Origin: Phytophthora hibernalis
Taxonomy: Eukaryota; Oomycota; Peronosporomycetes; Peronosporales; Peronosporaceae
DNA: 64,000 nucleotides
NCBI GenBank assembly: GCA_012656075.1
Contig: JAAKBF010000010.1
Span: 558,001-622,000, forward strand
Direction: 5' to 3'
Each line of letters starts with the position of its first letter. Position 1 is the first letter of the stretch. The translations under genes and the position numbers were made by a program. Below, one piece after another: positions 34,295-44,997 of the stretch. The notes beneath the pieces were generated by a model that was given only the letters and a program-made list of their open reading frames with translations, ran no database searches and was not told where the DNA came from.

Positions 34295-35463
34295 TTACGT
34301 GGACAGCATGCTGAAAGGTACAATTAACTGCTCCCATCGAACAATTACTTGAGCCCACTGAACCATCAGCAAACCCGCATGCGACACGCTCTCGCATCCA
34401 GAACAATGCTCGTAGACGACGTCGATAGCGTTGTCACCGATCTCTGTGATCGTGAAATACGCCCAACCTTGCGTGATCCATTCGACGTTTTGGCCCTTCA
34501 CTTCAGCGTTTCGGTTCATCTTGTTCGCCTCGGACTCATAGATCATCATACTGAATGCCATTTTGCGTTTGTCATTGTGTAATTTCCACTGCCCAAATCT
34601 AGCAATGAAGACATAGCGGGCGTTCGTGGGCCCAGCAATGTTATGCACCAAAACGCGGCACTCGGGACCAATCTGCTGGAGAATTGCAAGTCAATCTTGT
34701 GACGTTCACTTGAGCTACCGGTAGGTGTACCGAGCGGTGGACGCAACTCGTCCTCGCGCGCAAATGACTCTTCGGCCGCCGTGTCAATGGAGCAACGCAA
34801 GCGTTTGGTAAATCGCACACGCGAAACCAAAGTCAGTTCTAACGATACGTCTAACTCGATACACGTTCCACCCTAGGAAGTTGCCTGCAAGAGACGTTTC
34901 TGGTAGATCAGAGGCAAATCCTGCGTTGAACGGGTTTGCTGTAGTTTCCACTTCTTCGGGGACAGCGGATGGTAGTAGAACGATGGTATCCCATCAGGGA
35001 AATGCACCCACCACCCGTCGTCTCCATGACTCGCAAGCAGTGGTGAGTCTGAAGTCGTCAACGCAGGATTAGCTGGATCCATAAAAACTCTTTGGAAACT
35101 CTTGTGACTCTCGATCACCTTGAGTAGCGACATATTCTGCTTCCGGATTGCTTCAATCTCCGCCACTGGTTCGTGTATTCGATTCAGAGTATGAGCGCCG
35201 GTTCCACCGCACATGGAGTTGATGGAAACCTTCTTCTCCAACTCTTTCAAGAAGCGCCTCATGACCCGTTCTAGCATGCGATGTTCACTGCGCAACCGGT
35301 CGCCCTCCTCTTTCTTCCGCAGTCTGAACTGCACCATTTCGGTTTGACGCATTTGAAGCTGTGCCGCTTTCTTTTCAATCGAATTCTTGGACGTCGCGTT
35401 CTGTGATGTACTGGAAGTTGTCCCCGTTGCGGCTGGACTGTGAAATTTGGGCTTGGTCATCAT
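34295..35463 (-). pseudogene. coiled-coil protein with C-terminal folded domain, broken; possibly START-like
   Basis: The minus-strand ATG 35463 starts a Ser/Thr-rich leader, then a basic coiled coil (QLQMRQTEMVQFRLRKKEEG, RMLERVMRRFLKELEKK) and a later helix IEAIRKQNMSLLKVIESHKS. A GGWW-type motif follows (DDGWWVHFPDGIPSFYYHPL). The frame stops near 34873, but the downstream homology continues in two other frames to 34295: FTKRLRCSIDTAAEESFA, PPLGTPTGSSSERHKID, NARYVFIARFGQWKLHNDKR and EWITQGWAYFTITEIGDNA. The last blocks look like beta strands around a lipid-pocket fold and recall an expanded oomycete family; the START link is a guess. At least three frame changes, so broken. Confidence 0.45.
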
Positions 35464-36439
35464 TTCACTGAGGCAATATCGCGTTAATGCGATTATGGAT
35501 GCTGAGTCACTCACTCACTCATGGCAATCGGTGATTGCGTGACAGAGCGCTCAGTGTATACCGCACGTCACAAGCTCACACCTGGTGTGACACCACGGTT
35601 TTGGTCAGGGCTGCATTGCTATCGTTGTTTATACGGCATAGATAGTAAGCACAATCAGAGGCAGACATTTACGTTGTAATTGTTTATCAAAATACTTTAC
35701 GGTCATCTTGTCTTCGTGCAGCTTGGCTTCACTAGAAAGACGCGAGGCGTCGACCTGTACAACAGATAAATCTCCCTTAGCTAATACACACATCGAGTCA
35801 ACTAGCGAGCTAGTCATGGACGCCTGCTCATCAGAAGAGAATCTCTCATCTAAAGAAGAATGCAGTGGCACTGAATAACCTAAATATTGCAATAACTTGA
35901 GATTTGATTGGCTAGTCGGCTGACAATATTGTAAATACAATTACACAATTCCATATTATATCCTTATTACGAGTTACGAACCCGTTTATAGGAGGCGACT
36001 TCACATCTAGTTTCTGAAGAAACGCAACGACAGATTTTGCTGAAAAACCTATCAATCAGCTCACAATGTTGCGACTAATCAATTGATGTAGTGTTTGGGT
36101 GGGGTGAAAAAGCGTTCTCGATGCTGTCGACCACTGTTAATTATGCACCTTCTACAAAATAGCAAAGTGAGTCGATGGAGCCGGCTTCTATTGTTATAAT
36201 TGAGGGAAACTTTGATAGATGTTGCGTGAATGTTGAACTAGCACGCCACAGGCTAGTTCGCGCTATTTATCAGTGATTGGCGTGAGTTTGGCTCATGTCA
36301 ATATCGGGATCTCTAAAGTTAGCAAGTTGAAGTTGCATTATGACCAAAACCAAAAGTGGGTATTTTCCACGCAGAGGAAAATGTCTTTCCTCTAAAGGAG
36401 AGAACCACGTTTGTCAAGTGGCGGACACCAAAGCGTGAC
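35464..36439. other. intergenic, nothing recognised
   Basis: A short minus frame at 35629-35940 has no motif. No repeat seen. Confidence 0.4.
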
Positions 36440-37346
36440 ATTAGTCGTATCGCGCAACGGCGACCAGTGTCAAGGCCAGGCGCATCCCGCTCGTCGGATG
36501 TGCTAGCCACAGATTCAATCTGGCAGCCAAGGACTTCCTCAAGACCGAGGACGAGCTGATTAGCAAGGTCCACGCCCTGATGTGCAAGCTGAGGACGATC
36601 AAGGACCGAGCGATCCTGCGCCGCGTCTCCCATCTGTCACCGCTACTGCGAAATGACACCAGATGGTCGAGCCCTACAAGATGGTTGAGCGGTACGTGAA
36701 GCTCCAACCGGCCATTGCCGGGTTAGGCCATGACGTCCTGGTCCAGTACGAGGTGCAACCACTCCTGCTGCGTCGTGCGGAGCACGACCGCGTGAAGACG
36801 TTGCTGAAGGACCTCGCAAAGTTCGAGGGAGTCACCAAGGAGCTACAGAAGTCTACCCTAACTCTGTCAGCTGTGCGACGTCTGTTTGACCAGGTCATCA
36901 AGGAGTACCCGGCGCTACGGACCCGACTGGCTACGAATGCTGCTATTGTGAACCATCCCAATTTAGAACAAGGTCTGGTGAAGCTTCAGCGCGGAGAGTC
37001 GTTGAATGTTGCTGAGAGGTCGGCGTGCTGCGAATTTAGATCAGCGTCCCTCGAAACGGCGCAAGCAAGAGACGCGGAGGTCAGCTCAATAGTCAAGGCG
37101 GCGTTCAAGAAGCGCAAGGCAGTGAAGCGCTCGCATTACGTGAACGTTGCGTACGTCCCGCCGACGTCTAACGAGTGCGAGTGCTTCTTTTCGGCAGCTA
37201 AGTTAGAGCTGACGGATCTTCGGAAGAGTCTCTCCCCCACCAAGCTCGAGATGCTCACGAGTCTCCAGTATAATCGCGACCTGTGGGACGTGAACACAGT
37301 CGATGAGGTACGCACTCGAATTGGCAGGAATAATGGTAATAATTGA
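36440..37346 (+). pseudogene. hAT transposase, C-terminal half with dimerisation domain
   Basis: The homology begins in another frame near 36440 (RRIPLVGCASHRFNLAAKDF, the conserved G-C-x-x-H-R-x-N-L-A block) and continues after a frame change near 36660 as one frame of about 225 codons. It ends with the hAT dimerisation region PTSNECECFFSAAKLELTDL, then RKSLSPTKLEMLTSLQYN. The BED finger and N-terminal half are missing upstream. The N-terminal half of what looks like the same family sits at 50537-51235. Because the C-terminal frame is long and undisturbed, this fragment is probably relatively recent. Confidence 0.8.
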
Positions 37347-38042
37347 ATGATTTATTTCTGCTCTTGGCTGTGAAGTATTAATCTTAGTATTGCATTCTCG
37401 GGTGCCCTGGGCATGAGACAGCATATCACTGACAATTTTCTGATGGGTAACCATGTGTGCGGTATTCAGCGATCACGGGAGTGACAGGATGCAGCATTTA
37501 TAAATGAATAGATCACTTATATTCGATTAGAACAAACAGCCCATGTGGGGTAAGACGGTAGTTCCAGTCAGATACCGGTACGATCATTTTCGTCTATATC
37601 CGTCAATGCTCCTGTTGATTTACCAGATTCAGCTCCCAGTTCACATTCCACTTCACCTTCCACCACGCAGTGCCCAAGGCAACGAATATCGTCTCTCAAG
37701 ATTCATGAGGCTCTACCACCTGATCAAATTGATGGCTGCCTAGTGTTCACACAAACACTAACTGTACTACTAACACTACCGTTTCAAACTGTTAGTTAGC
37801 AAATCTGACTAACACGATGTGGCGTTCGGCGGTTCACACTGGTAACGTTATATTAAAGCGTGCGCTCTTGACTGACTTGGTTCAAGTTCCGTACTGCTAT
37901 CCCAGTAAAAATCCAAAATGGTATTTATTTCAAATTGAAGCGACAAAACCTGAAAATGACCATTCCATAACCGCAACTCAGACCAAAAAAATCAGATCTC
38001 TTAGGTAGGATGTGTCGCCCGGTCCTCGAAATTGTATTCGTT
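37347..38042. other. intergenic, nothing recognised
   Basis: Only short frames. One TACCGGTA octamer at about 37574. Confidence 0.4.
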
Positions 38043-38200
38043 AGATTGCGTGCAATGTGTTACAGTAGTGATATCTCGAAATATCTGGTACAGTAAAACC
38101 GATAACTCGATGGTGTGTTCATGGATTGCGTGCAATTGTGCTCTGTGCATTCCACGCACACACCGTCGTGTTTATGCCAGTTACTTCGAAGTACTGTATG
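38043..38200. repeat. foldback-type repeat, copy 1
   Basis: The segment (GATTGCGTGCAATGTGTTAC, later ATGGTGTGTTCATGGATTGC and TACTTCGAAGTA) matches the reverse complement of 42470-42620. Both copies carry an internal inverted repeat centred on GATTGCGTGCAA. This copy's right arm has diverged (CATTCCACGCACACACC). Confidence 0.75.
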
Positions 38201-38226
38201 TTCTTGGGATTACGTTACGCTGACGA

Positions 38227-38322
38227 TTGTTGGCCCTGGCTTATCAGTCATAAGTGATCACAAGGAAGTTTAATCATTTGTTGGCCCTGGCTTATCAGTG
38301 ATAAGTGATCACAAGGAAGTTT
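38227..38322. repeat. 51 bp tandem duplication with internal palindrome
   Basis: TTGTTGGCCCTGGCTTATCA followed by GT, N, ATAAGTGATCACAAGG occurs twice with a period of 51 bp and one mismatch. The core CTTATCAGTGATAAG in the second copy is a perfect palindrome around G. It lies immediately before the bZIP-like gene start at 38347. Confidence 0.85.
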
Positions 38323-38346
38323 GCCTCCAACAAGAACAGTATCGGT

Positions 38347-39359
38347 ATGCAAAGCAGCACCCTGTATCCGCCGAACGTCCACAAACTAAGCGACGGGGTG
38401 ATCGGCAAAGTGATACCATCGCTTCTCTGGCCAAAATCTGGAGTCGGTCACGCTGGAGATGACAATGCCTCGACTTCAACAACAACGAGCCGCACGAGCG
38501 CAAGGCCACAGTATTTCCAACAGCGATATGAGAGCGTACCATGGTCCATACAGACTGCGGCTTCTATCGATGTCAAGGGCACGCTGAACTCTCCAAAGCT
38601 TGCTGGCGGCATAGCGGACCATGCTGCGGAAAAGGACTTGGTCGCAGATGCAAAGTCTGACACGGAGCGAGAGCGCTGTCGGACAAGCATGCAGCGACAC
38701 CGGAAAAGGATCCGGGATGTGATGTCGAAAATTTACGAGAAGAAACGCAAAACCAGTGCCAGACGCTCTCTTTTGGCGTTCCAACAGGAACCTCCGCCTT
38801 GACGGTGGTGGCAGAATACTTTCGCCTGTTTCGCTATGGCTTGAAAGGGCCTGGTCAAACGAAAGGCCATGGCAGCGGCACAAAAGTAACCCCGTACGCG
38901 CAAGTTTCTAGCGTGCAACGCGATTTCCTTCATGCGGTGGTATCATCAGATGTGGCTGGCGAGACTGGATTCGGTGTTGAGAGACTCATCGAGGACTACA
39001 AACGACTCGCTTTCTATTTGCCAGATTCGGATACTCAACTCGTGCGACTCGATACCGGTCCTGGAGACTCGTTAACTGCCACCACAACAGTTGCAATCGT
39101 TGTCACGGCAAGTACGCTACACTTTGCGTTTCCCCACCTCGTTCCCTGGTCACCGCATGCTGCAAAGTTGCGCAACCACCGGTTTGTGCTGCGCGGCTCG
39201 ATCCAGTTCAAGTGGGACAGCATTACAAGCCGTTTGAAACTTGTGCAGTCCAAAGCAGATTTGTTGACGCCGATGCTGCAGTTACTGGACGACTTGGAGG
39301 CCGTCTCCCGCGTCTTTGAAAAGGCGCTCATTACTCCAGATTGCAAGCTCCATACATGA
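38347..39359 (+). pseudogene. oomycete bZIP-type transcription factor, one frame break and shortened zipper
   Basis: ATG 38347 is preferred over the upstream GTG. Residues near 105-140 form a basic region (SDTERERCRTSMQRHRKRIR) like that of oomycete bZIPs, which bind DNA as dimers. The following leucine zipper should span four to five heptads, but only about 15 residues (KIYEKKRKTSARRSL) remain before the family's C-terminal region. That region starts FGVPTGTSALTVVAEYFRLF and continues to 39359 (VQRDFLHAVVSSDV, VRLDTGPGDSLTAT, SKADLLTPMLQLLDDLE). One missing base near 38770 separates the two frames. I recognise the C-terminal pattern from an expanded oomycete family. A zipper deletion would impair dimerisation. 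Confidence 0.65.
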
Positions 39360-40497
39360 AGGCCACCGTGCTCTGAACGTGCGCGATGAGCAGCAGCGCC
39401 GCGTCCAGCTCCTGTTACTCTGGCGAATGCGATGAGTCTCATTTTGAGTCATAATACCAAGCGTTAAAATGAGATAATACACAACGTAAAAATAAGTCTG
39501 AATTTGCTCTTCTGTGCGAACGAACGGTAGGAGAGAATGCGTCCTAGTATCCGTACTCAAGTGTCCTATTTTCTTTAAATCGATCTGTACTTTTGAGGCC
39601 TCAGAGAGACCGTTTGCAACCGCAGCGAAGCCGAGGTCAGCAATGGTCGGCGCGTGGGTTGGAGTAGTGGATCTGACAGCTAGTTTTTCTCCCATCCGAA
39701 TCCGACCCGCCCCCGCATAGCGCCGTCGCTAAGTCCACCTGCGAGTGCCAACCCGCGAGTGGCCGCCCCATGCGCTTCCAATACTGGTCATGCACGACAC
39801 AGCCCCGTATTTTCAAGCTGTTTAGGACATTTAGGACACTTTGTGACAGATTAAACCACAACGGAAGAATATATTTCGAAGTAATACACTGGTATTATGT
39901 CGCCATATACACCTCTTGACTTTACTTTTCATTGTTATCGACCCTGTCGGGGCGACGGCTCAGGGTTGCTTGTAATAGGCGCCTCTCTAAACCCCCAAGC
40001 ACCGTTTATAGTAAATGTACCCAGCGTGCACATTTAATTACCGGTATATGACCAAGTTCTCTTTTTTGCTATTTTATTTGCTCGACCCCCTCACCGTGAT
40101 AATAAATCCATTTTGGTTGCCTCGCTGCCGACGATAGCTGTAAAATACCTGGCCAGACAAAAAGCTGCGCTGGAACGAGTTGCTTCGCTACTGCAGATAC
40201 CGCGAATTGCATCGTAAAGAGCGTGATGGCGCCTGCACTGATAGCCGTTCGCTAGTAACGAATCGTTACGTTGCAGACTTTGACATCTAAAACTTCACGT
40301 ACAAGCACTTGGTATATCGTCTTGCTGTTTCCACAGTAGAAGAGAAGGGCACACGCGGGGATGCCGAATTCTTGAGTCAAAAATTGCACGATTCCGGTGT
40401 CAAAATTCACAAACCCAAGACACATACCTTCCAACTAACGTTATTTCCATTATCGATTCTGTAAACTTGCCTGGTAACGAGTTTAAAGACCCAGGCT
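39360..40497. other. intergenic, nothing recognised
   Basis: Short frames only, including a minus frame at 39282-39695 that overlaps the end of the bZIP-type gene. Confidence 0.4.
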
Positions 40498-41229
40498 TTA
40501 CATCCAGCCGTATTGACGTCTGTATACCTCGAATTGCTTAAATTTGCTGTAGTTGGGGTGGGCCTTGATCTGTGCTTTCGTAGGATATACGGTGCGGTAA
40601 ACGTACGCATACTGCGACTTAAGGTTGCTGTATACCCCCAGGCGTTTTAGTAGGACTATCAGCCATAACCCACACCCTAAGGAGGACATCCATCTCAGCG
40701 TCAGTGCTCGGAGTGTAAGCTGTGTACCCATGGCGGTAAACATTGTTATCGTATTTCTTCGCGTAGCGCAGGTAGGTCTTCAGCGCGTCACTATTCACGC
40801 GTTGGGCAGACGACATCGGACCCAATCCCAGTTTATTCCAAATTGTCGTCGGATTCACCTCATCAAGAGCCCAATCGTCCATCTTGACTCCTTCAGCCTT
40901 GTACAAATATTTCTGAGAGTATTTAAACTTCGGGCTGGCCTTCATGGCATCTTCTGTCAGACCGTCTAGTTTCAGCGCCTTCTTGACGAAGTCATCGGAT
41001 TTCTCCATCTGCGCCCAGTACGTTATTTTCACCCACATTTTGGCACTCGTCAGGATGCCCCTTTCCTCTTCGTCGGACGCCTTGGCGACTCGCAATTGTC
41101 TATGGTTGATTTCTCCAACATCAGGCTCAGTGGTACTCCCGGGGTGAGTGGAAGCTTCCATCGACGTAAGTGCATCGATGGCGGCGACGAGGATGAACAC
41201 GGTCACCAGCAAGACATGGTGGAGCGCAT
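40498..41229 (-). pseudogene. RxLR-EER effector gene with two small frame breaks
   Basis: RxLR proteins are secreted by plant-pathogenic oomycetes and act inside host cells. The minus-strand ATG at 41229 opens ATG-CGC, and after one missing base the frame reads LHHVLLVTVFILVAAIDALT, a typical oomycete signal peptide. The RQLR motif follows about 45 residues in, then DEEERG 10 residues later, which is the expected RxLR-dEER spacing. The C-terminal part is helical with a W motif (SAKMWVKITYWAQM) and a Y-type end. A second break, one extra A in a short A run near 40640, moves the reading to a frame that ends FEVYRRQYGWM at 40498. Host target unknown. Described as found; whether the breaks are real is open. 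Confidence 0.82.
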
Positions 41230-42160
41230 AGCGTGGACTTGTGCTGATGCGGGTAGAATAGAAGTGATGACGATGAAGAGGATAGATAGCTCATCCGTGA
41301 TGGTTTCGCTGGCAACCTAAAACGGAGAAATCTTCCTATCACATGATGATAGTTCAGGATAGAAAACCGGCTAACCACTCTTGTGAGCTGCTTTTTGCTC
41401 AAACTAAAAACGAAGGGCTGCATCGAAGCGGCTCGGTAAACCATTTCATAAAGGTTTATTAATAAGTCTCGTAGTGAAAAGCGAAAACGGAAGGTGACAC
41501 CAGTAGTCTTCCACTCATCGGTTGCCAAGAATCTTGTTGCAGTTGATAGGTTTGCTTTATTAATAGAAAAGCCCTTGAAGTCTGCATGCTTACCGTACGA
41601 TACGGTAACATCACCGGGCCAGATTCATTGAGATACCTCAATAACTCTGTCATGGTGGTGCTAGAAGCTACAGTGTAGTGTAAAGTCTCAAGCCGGTCGC
41701 ATCACTGGTTGTGCTGCTTTTTGTGATATGTCGTCTCGCTTCCTGAAGGAATTCAGAATCTGATCTAATGATTTTTCGTTCAACAACGGTATCGCAGAGG
41801 ATGTTCATTCCAGACAAGGAGTAGTTGATCCAGCTCTTGTTGTCAGTACGTATAGCGCCTAAGACTATAGGGCTGCTTCAGTACAGTATTTCTTGAAGTA
41901 ACGTTACTAGGGGTTGCTTATTAAAAATGTAAATGTCCGACACTTTGACTTAGTGTTAATAAACTATTAATACAAACACTCGGCGCGCTTTTGTATTATA
42001 AATGTTTTCCTTGCAGTTGGAGAATCCGTACGCATTTGCGTCAGTGCTTCAGATTTCGGAGCGAAGACCTTGTTATTTATTTGTCTCTTATGACTCACTA
42101 CCTCAATCGGCAATTCAGGTTGCAATTTCTACCGGTATGTTCGATGTCACCCCACACAAA
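41230..42160. other. intergenic upstream of the RxLR gene
   Basis: No gene recognised. The minus-strand sequence just before 41229 is CT- and CATC-rich, which is common before oomycete starts. Confidence 0.4.
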
Positions 42161-42290
42161 TTCACTAACGAATCATACAACCTTCCGGCACCCTACGTAC
42201 CGGTACAGTGTACCACTCTGAAAAAGTGACCTTCCGATGTTGGCTGCTGTTAGTATTAGCGACTCCAATGTCGCGCGAAGCTCTGAGATT
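42161..42290. repeat. dispersed repeat related to the 19.6 kb MITE (inverted)
   Basis: CCCTACGTACCGGTACAGTG followed by TACCACTCTGAAAAAGTGAC matches the reverse complement of 20256-20361, the part just inside the MITE's right end. The MITE's 28 bp terminal repeat itself is not present here. Confidence 0.7.
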
Positions 42291-42469
42291 TATGAGTTTT
42301 TGTGTTCGAAGCAGTGAAATGTATTATCTGAGGACAATCTAATTTATAATGGTTAATTTCGTTTTGGAACGTATTCGGAACTGATCAAGTTTTTTGATCA
42401 GGTTTTTATATTAAATATTTGTATTGGCAAACCATATGTTAACGGACCCGTTGCCGACATATAGAGAGT

Positions 42470-42620
42470 ACTTCGAAGTAACTGGCATAAACACGACGGT
42501 GTGTTCATGGATTGCGTGCAAATGCACTGAGCACAATTGCACGCAATCCATGAACACACCATCGAGTTATCGGTTTTACTGTACCAGATATTTCAAGGTA
42601 GCAGTAACACATTGCACGCA
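42470..42620. repeat. foldback-type repeat, copy 2 (strong hairpin)
   Basis: GGTGTGTTCATGGATTGCGT continuing to GCAA is followed after about 15 nt by its reverse complement; the inner 24 bp stem is essentially perfect. Outer arms pair imperfectly (TACTTCGAAGTA against TACCTTGAAATA). It is the inverted counterpart of 38043-38200. Confidence 0.82.
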
Positions 42621-42959
42621 ATCGAACGACTACAATTTCATAGGTGGGTCGACCACATAATTCTAACGTTCCCAACCCCGATAAATGTTGTCCTTAAAAT
42701 GAGGACCAAAAGTATTCTTCTGGGCCCGATTGGTGGGCAAATTTGTCCTTGCATGTTAATCGGAGTGTTAAGGACAATTTTATCTTGCAAGACGGCGTCA
42801 AACTGTTTACTTGCATCTGAGACGGTGTCAAACAATTTACTGTTGAGCGGCCGTCTATTCGTTTATTATCTGCCCTCGTGCAACGGGTATTTCATAATTC
42901 AATGCAACCAAGTGGGCTAACGCCCTGGAACTACGCGCAACCCTTCCCAAAAGAACATT

Positions 42960-43215
42960 AACGTATTCATCGAGTCATGCATGTCACTGCCACCGAGAGC
43001 GCTGATTGCGATTTTGCCATAGTTAGTTATTGCGATGCTGCCCTAGCTAGTTATCCCGAAGCTGCTCTGTTTACAATGCAAATGTTCTCGAATGAGATTG
43101 CCGGTTTTCTTTTACGTGTAGCTTGTTAAGCAGAATGAACTTGTTAATCGCCCACACCGCCTGTACTGTAGTGACTCGAGGCACGCTACGTTTAACGAGT
43201 CAAACATGACAGCAG
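42960..43215. repeat. dispersed repeat related to the 19.6 kb MITE (direct)
   Basis: The segment contains GATTGCCGGTTTT, GTAGCTTGTTAAGCAGAATG and CTGTACTGTAGTGACTCG, and aligns in the same orientation with 20045-20235 with scattered differences. Confidence 0.75.
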
Positions 43216-44997
43216 TTCTCTGAAATTTATTTCAGGGTTTAAGGTGCCTGGTCTGATTTATCGTTTGCCTGAATAACAGGTTGTCTTAGATTAATGAGAT
43301 AATAGGGTAGGTGTAAATAACCGATATTTTTGTGGTGGCGGCAGGTTGTGTGGCCCACACAGATTGAGCGACTGTCGTGCCACATTACGCCAGTATATTG
43401 CGATTTTGGCTGGCGGCGTCGTACTATGTCGGGCTGTGCAGAGGAGCGCAGGGTTTGTGCTGGCATGGTCTAAATCAACGTGCTAATCATCAAGTGTACA
43501 GTATGGCTATGTCTGAAAGGCAAATAGTTCACCCTAAAAGCACTAACGCGGCTTGGCCGGGATGCTAAAGGTACCAAGATGATGCTGCGACTGCGAAGCA
43601 ACCACAGGAGATTCAACGAGGACGTGGTCATATAGGACGAGTGGTTAACTTTTTCTTGGAACATATTCGGAACTGATCAGGTTACTTCGGGTTGCAGACC
43701 CCAAAACAACCTCCAGGTCGCGTGGGGTTTTGTCGAATTTTTACTGACAAAAGTCGCTATTGGTGGATTTTTGTTGACCGGTGGTGATACTCTTAATAGG
43801 CAACGACGTACGGTGGTGATATGACTGTCACGTTCTGAACTTTGATAGTACACTGTATCTCAAAACTTTTGAAGGGTAATGTTATGGCGAAGGAGACTGA
43901 CTGTAGTGGTCTCGCCCTGATCATCAGCCTCGTGACGAGGGGTTCGAAATTTTCGACCACAGAGCTTTGCAGGCGATCACAGTGATGTGTTTACCGTCAT
44001 GCACATCGATCATCCATGCATGACTTTGGTAATTCCACATATTGGAGGCGCAGGACACGCCGAAAAAGGTAAGTGGGCAAATGGGAAATATAAAAGCAGG
44101 CTCCTGGCCGCGCTGGCGTCAAATACAGATGAAACTTACCTACTTTACAATTAATTATCTGATGTGCGGAGTGCTGTTGTGAGTGATATTCTCGCCACAT
44201 CATTCAATGTCTACAACATTGTTCAGTTTTTGACTTCTTGACTTCTTGAAACATTTGTTTTATTATTACCTGCTGATACGTAGTATCATTTTTGTTAACA
44301 ATTTGACGATCATGTGTCAAACGTGTTCTGGGCTCAAAGAAGTAAGCTTATTTTTAATCATACAGCTGGCTACCGGTAGGTACAATTTGAGCGTGTATCC
44401 GGATAGAGTTGTTTAGAGTTGAGTGCAATAGCAAGAAAGCGTGACTTGTATCCACATTCCCTAACTGCATGTCGATAGGGAAAACGCAAAACGTGAAATA
44501 AGCTAAGATGTGATTAATTAAGGTACCATGCATTACAGCAATACATGTAGGCATCTCCGAGGAACCAACGGTTTGTCATAGTACCCCAGTAGTACTAAGC
44601 TTTGTATCCCGTGCATTGTCCAGTTAAGATGCCAAAATAAGGAGTAATTATCCCCGATTTGGACTTTCCGTCCTCACTTCGACTTTCGACCTCCAATACA
44701 CACGCCAACTTCCTGCCCGACTTCCTCTTCTCTTCGCGACATCCTCCGCTGTACTAATTCCTGTGCAAATCCTTACTCCAACAAAGCTGTGGGCGAATCA
44801 ATATGCAAGTTTCATAGCTATGGGCTGCTTCCAAGTTATGAAGCACGTGTTTGATGTCCACATCCCAAAGATTTGGCCGCAAGTGCTCAAGAAAGTTTAG
44901 TCACGCTGGTTGGCTATCGGCACAAGATGCCACTGCTGCTTTCTCATTTGAGAATTTATTCTTCAACACTCGGATCCCGACGCGCGTAAAGCTCCAT
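43216..44997. other. intergenic, nothing recognised
   Basis: Short frames only, including a plus frame at 44851-45045 that overlaps the start of the second RxLR gene. No repeats of note. Confidence 0.4.
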
